In this document: positions 33,008-35,855 of the stretch, piece by piece
How the letters are laid out: every line of letters starts with the position of its first letter
Position numbering within the stretch: the stretch's first letter is position 1
DNA from: JAFDVL01 sp043736395
Lineage (GTDB): Bacteria; Acidobacteriota; Blastocatellia; RBC074
Assembly: GCA_043736395.1 (NCBI GenBank)
Contig: JAYTCQ010000203.1
Coordinates: 1 to 35,855, forward strand
Direction of reading: 5' to 3'
DNA length: 35,855 bases
The notes under the pieces: model-generated
Seen by the model: the letters and a program-made list of their open reading frames with translations, nothing else
The model's database searches: none
Told to the model about the DNA's origin: nothing
Made by a program: the position numbers and the translations under genes

Positions 33008-34231
33008 CTATTTCGCCATATTTGAAGGCACTGGAAATGGATTCCCTTTTTTCGGCAACTTCCCTGCCATCGCTTTTCCTTCCGGTGATTGCCATGCTTG
33101 CCCGTAAAAAAATCCGAGCTTGGCGGCTTCGGGCGCGAGGCGTTGATCCAGCGCACTGCCGCCCGCAGGAATTTCCATTTCAACCAAATAGGAATTGTAG
33201 TTCAGGTTGATGTTGCCTTTTTGTTCAGGATGAATTTGCGGGCGCCCATCTGCACCGACGACAAAACGCCACGTACGCCAGACTTCGCCGTTGTTCATCA
33301 ATTGGCATTCCCAGTTGCCCGGATTATCGTCAAGCGCCGGACGTTGCTCCCAGCGATTTCGTTTTTCACCCCACGTCAGCGGAGCCAGCACGCGAATCGA
33401 ATGGAATCCGATTTCGTCGCGATATTCCGTACCGCGATGAAATTGCGGAGCAATCCTATCTTGATGAATGACCGTATAAAAATTGATTCGATAACTTAAG
33501 GCTTGATCTGAAAACCCGACTGGACCCGGCATTGAAATACGCTTCCCGTTGCAGGAACATCTCATATACCCATGCGGAGGATTCTTCCCAGCTTCCGAAG
33601 GTGACAAACTATAATAGAATTCGACATTATTAGCTCCCAAACGCTCTGGCGTGCGCCAATCAAAATATCCACCATATTCACGCGGACGCAGCACCATAAA
33701 CGACGCGGGAGCCTCGCCGTGACGGTTGATGTAATACTGCGGCGGAGCTAGTCCGGCCTCCTGTCCCGAACGTACACGGTTAACTGTTCGCACATCAATT
33801 TTGTAAGTGCGGACTAATTTTTCTGCATCCGTATCACCGTTAATCGTGTAAACCTGTAAATCAAAAATTCCAGTTTCCTTGGTCGCTGTATCCTTGCGCC
33901 AACATTCGCCGGTGGACATATAACTTTCGTCCTGCGCGCCGTTGCGATTGATGTAAATTCCAGTTTCACAACGCGTCGAGCCAATGGCTTTACCGGCTTT
34001 GGAAACGACGACTTTGAAGGCTGAGCGATTCGGATATTCGCCGAGCACTCTGAGGTAAATTTTTAAATACCAGCCTGTACTGATAGGAATATTGTTCGCG
34101 CCCAGGGCTTCGCCGTGGACTGCTTCAAGCCAGGTGAAGCCGTCGTCCAGCACATCTTGTCGTTTGGGCTGCGCCGCGACGATAAGAGTAAACAAAAATA
34201 ATATGGCAAGAACCCGCAGTGTCTTTTTCAT
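33008..34231 (-). CDS. Exported protein of unknown function (407 residues)
   Basis: Start ATG 34231 (AGGGA just upstream) gives a compact signal peptide (MKKTLRVLAILFLFTLIVAAQ). An ATG nine codons earlier (34258) also has an AAGGG motif and cannot be excluded. The mature protein is rich in beta-strand-like sequence with many aromatics. It shows two halves with similar feel: GWYLKIYLRVLGEYPNRSAFKVVVSK ... GIFDLQVYTINGD and YRINFYTVIHQDR ... GNWECQLMNNGEVWRTWRFVVGADGRPQIHPEQ. This suggests tandem immunoglobulin-like domains (inference). Five cysteines occur, including a CSC pair. No family recognised. Confidence 0.8.
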   Translation of the reverse strand: MKKTLRVLAILFLFTLIVAAQPKRQDVLDDGFTWLEAVHGEALGANNIPISTGWYLKIYLRVLGEYPNRSAFKVVVSKAGKAIGSTRCETGIYINRNGAQDESYMSTGECWRKDTATKETGIFDLQVYTINGDTDAEKLVRTYKIDVRTVNRVRSGQEAGLAPPQYYINRHGEAPASFMVLRPREYGGYFDWRTPERLGANNVEFYYSLSPSEAGKNPPHGYMRCSCNGKRISMPGPVGFSDQALSYRINFYTVIHQDRIAPQFHRGTEYRDEIGFHSIRVLAPLTWGEKRNRWEQRPALDDNPGNWECQLMNNGEVWRTWRFVVGADGRPQIHPEQKGNINLNYNSYLVEMEIPAGGSALDQRLAPEAAKLGFFYGQAWQSPEGKAMAGKLPKKGNPFPVPSNMAK

Positions 34232-34413
34232 GATTCCCTGATTGGTTTCTTTTTTCATTTATCCCTTCAATTTAGCTTATGCAAGCACGTCAGTTCCGCC
34301 TGGGCGTTTGTCTTAGAGCTAGTCTGAAAAGTCGGCTGGTGTGGCTGAAAGCCACAAATTGAATAGCGTCGAGTGCAACCCGACGATGGTTGTCATCAAA
34401 CGCCAGTTGTATT

Positions 34414-34611
34414 TCAACGAATGGTTCCGCCCTTTGGACGCGGGCTTTGGATTGGTTTTGGACGGTTCGCACCTGGTGAAGGAGTTGGGGCGGGATTCGC
34501 GCCACGTTTGCGGTCAATTCCAGTGGTTGTGTTTGCTGCCATCGCAATCACGAAAGAGCCAACCAGCAGGCTGGCAGTGAGGATGATTGAAGTCCTGATT
34601 TTACCATTCAT
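34414..34611 (-). CDS. Small exported proline-rich peptide, possibly frameshifted
   Basis: A 65-residue ORF from ATG 34611 with a strong AGGGAG Shine-Dalgarno eight bases upstream. The signal peptide is MNGKIRTSIILTASLLVGSFVIAMA. The mature part is NTTTGIDRKRGANPAPTPSPGANRPKPIQSPRPKGGTIR. Just before its stop a second frame carries RAEPFVEIQLAFDDNHRRVALDAIQFVAFSHTSRLF, ending at 34290, which looks like a real domain. The gene may therefore be a longer protein broken by one indel near 34430. Divergent from the sigma factor gene, about 195 bases away. Function unknown. Confidence 0.6.
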   Translation of the reverse strand: MNGKIRTSIILTASLLVGSFVIAMAANTTTGIDRKRGANPAPTPSPGANRPKPIQSPRPKGGTIR

Positions 34612-34806
34612 AATGAATTCTCCCTGAAATGTTATTTATGGATGATCCGATTTAGAGAACGATTTCTCTACCCGGTTCAGTACGTAGTGTTGGCAGAGCC
34701 GAAGTTGTATCAAAAAAATTTTATTTTTTTTCAAAGTCGCGCATAATGGCCACTTAGGCGTGCCCTGCGTCTCCCCTATTCAATTCAATTTCACGGAGCT
34801 TCCTCT

Positions 34807-35388
34807 TTGCTTGATGCTGATCTCGTAAGAAAAATTGGTGATGGCGAAACCGTTGCAGAAGAATTTTTGTATGAAAAATTTTCTTCCCGTATTTATTTTC
34901 TCGCCCTCAGCGAATTGCATTCTAAAGACGACGCTGAAGACGTCCGCGCTGAAACTTTTTTGCGCGTCATTCAAGCGTTGCGAGCCGGAAAACTGCGCTC
35001 AGCTGAATCCTTGCCCTCTTTTATTGTCGGCTTCGCGCTGAACATTATTCGTGAACACATTCGCCAAAAATATCGCGCGGATTCGCTGGAAGATTACGAA
35101 CACGAGATCGCCAGCGATGGTTCAATGGAAAAGGTTTTTCTCGATGCCGAGACGGGGCGTGCTCTCGCCGCAGCCGCTAGAAAATTGAAGCCGCGCGAAC
35201 GACAATTTTTGCGGATGTATTACTTTGAAGAATTATCGAAGGAAGAAATTTCTATAAAATTGGGAATCAAAGAAGAACGATTGCGATTAATAAAATCCAG
35301 AACTTTGCAGAGCTTTCGCGAAATTTATAAAAAAATGTCGAAGGTTGATACAAATTCAACCTGCGACTCACTATGGAATACACGGTGA
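34807..35388 (+). CDS. RNA polymerase sigma factor, ECF-like sigma-70 family
   Basis: A 193-residue alternative sigma factor. Region 2 spans about residues 20-75 (EEFLYEKFSSRIYFLALSELHSKDDAEDVRAETFLRVIQALRAG), including the DAEDV motif. Region 4 is at about 125-175 (RKLKPRERQFLRMYYFEELSKEEISIKLGIKEERLRLIKSRTLQSFREIYKK), with the helix-turn-helix for -35 recognition. Translation starts at TTG, with GGAG eight bases upstream. A probable zinc-finger anti-sigma gene begins 32 bases downstream, the usual ECF sigma/anti-sigma arrangement. The sigma factor may also control the divergent small exported peptide (inference). Confidence 0.88.
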   Translation: MLDADLVRKIGDGETVAEEFLYEKFSSRIYFLALSELHSKDDAEDVRAETFLRVIQALRAGKLRSAESLPSFIVGFALNIIREHIRQKYRADSLEDYEHEIASDGSMEKVFLDAETGRALAAAARKLKPRERQFLRMYYFEELSKEEISIKLGIKEERLRLIKSRTLQSFREIYKKMSKVDTNSTCDSLWNTR

Positions 35389-35420
35389 AAGGAATTGAAA
35401 TTGGGTAGAGGTGAAATGAA

Positions 35421-35855
35421 ATGAATCATCACGAGATTGAACAACAGGAAATCATTGAACGCTACATCATGCATCGCTTGCCTGCCGCTCAGCGACTAAC
35501 GTTTCAAGAGCATTTTTTCGGGTGCGATGAATGTTTTGAGAAAATACAATCAAGCTCTAAATTCATCGCCGGAGTGAAAGAAAATTCACGCCTCGGATAT
35601 TTTCCTGAATTTTCAACTAAACGTAATCGAAGAGTTATTTTTATTGATAATTTGTTCAAGCCCGCCTTTGCTCTCGCGTCCGCCATCGCTCTGGTCTTAG
35701 CCTTTGTTCTTGGCTGGTTACTCCTCAGACAAATTCCAAAACTCCGAGAAGAAGTCGCCTTTGAGCGAAAAGCCCGCGAACAAATCTCCAATGAAAAAGA
35801 CCAAAGCCTGCAAGTCGTAAAAGATGAATTAGAAAAAGAACGTCAGGCATTGGCC
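35421..35855 (+). CDS. Membrane-bound zinc-finger anti-sigma factor, partial
   Basis: The first 145 codons of an open frame cut by the window end. The N-terminal 40 residues fit the zinc-binding anti-sigma pattern: ERYIMHRLPAAQRLTFQEHFFGCDECFE with H31, C35 and C38 (H-x3-C-x2-C). One transmembrane helix follows (AFALASAIALVLAFVLGWLLL, about residues 83-104). Then a charged coiled-coil region begins (REEVAFERKAREQISNEKDQSLQVVKDELEKERQ). GAGG about ten bases before the ATG supports the start. It would hold the upstream sigma factor at the membrane until a periplasmic signal arrives. Confidence 0.85.
   Translation, partial: MNHHEIEQQEIIERYIMHRLPAAQRLTFQEHFFGCDECFEKIQSSSKFIAGVKENSRLGYFPEFSTKRNRRVIFIDNLFKPAFALASAIALVLAFVLGWLLLRQIPKLREEVAFERKAREQISNEKDQSLQVVKDELEKERQALA

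Overview
The window looks like chromosome from an acidobacterium, most likely class Blastocatellia. This is an inference: base composition is moderate, there is a very large Oar-like TonB-dependent receptor with an N-terminal carboxypeptidase-regulatory domain, many genes encode exported proteins of unknown function, and long intergenic palindromes are frequent. No rRNA or tRNA gene, CRISPR array, transposase or integrase gene was seen.

Layout. 99-8161 (minus strand) is a housekeeping block: accA and dnaE (separated by one codon), guaA with a plausible promoter, the phosphatidylethanolamine pair psd-pssA (8-base overlap), and a DUF465/YdcH-like small protein. 8278-14561 (minus) begins with rimI and ends with tsaB, two genes that are neighbours in many bacteria. 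Here about 5 kb of accessory DNA lies between them: a RES/Xre toxin-antitoxin pair with an operator palindrome, a VOC protein with an AraC-GyrI-like regulator, a DUF7309/DUF6930-like protein, a second RES gene reduced to its C-terminal stub, a frameshifted membrane-protein pseudogene and an intact membrane-protein gene. The last two are separated by a structure resembling an integron attC site. A 24-base repeat lies at both ends of the island.

14788-19721 (plus strand) carries mutS bracketed by two long palindromes, rpmB (L28), a small charged exported protein and an M48 metalloprotease. These converge, through a shared bidirectional terminator, on a minus-strand operon: DUF3500 protein, anchorless TonB C-terminal-domain protein, hrpB and an AlaX-type Ala-tRNA editing protein. 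hrpB and alaX are coupled by an ATGA overlap. 25156-34611 (minus) holds a Gfo/Idh/MocA oxidoreductase, an M20 dipeptidase, the Oar-like receptor and several exported proteins of unknown function. At the right edge a sigma-70-family (ECF-like) factor and the start of a zinc-finger anti-sigma gene run on the plus strand, divergent from a small exported proline-rich peptide.

The most interesting part is the tsaB-rimI island: its direct-repeat boundaries, the RES C-terminus encoded by one of those repeats, and the attC-like junction between two membrane-protein genes with no integrase in view. The second theme is a set of four unrelated long palindromes between 7.7 and 17.5 kb, all intergenic and tight against gene ends.
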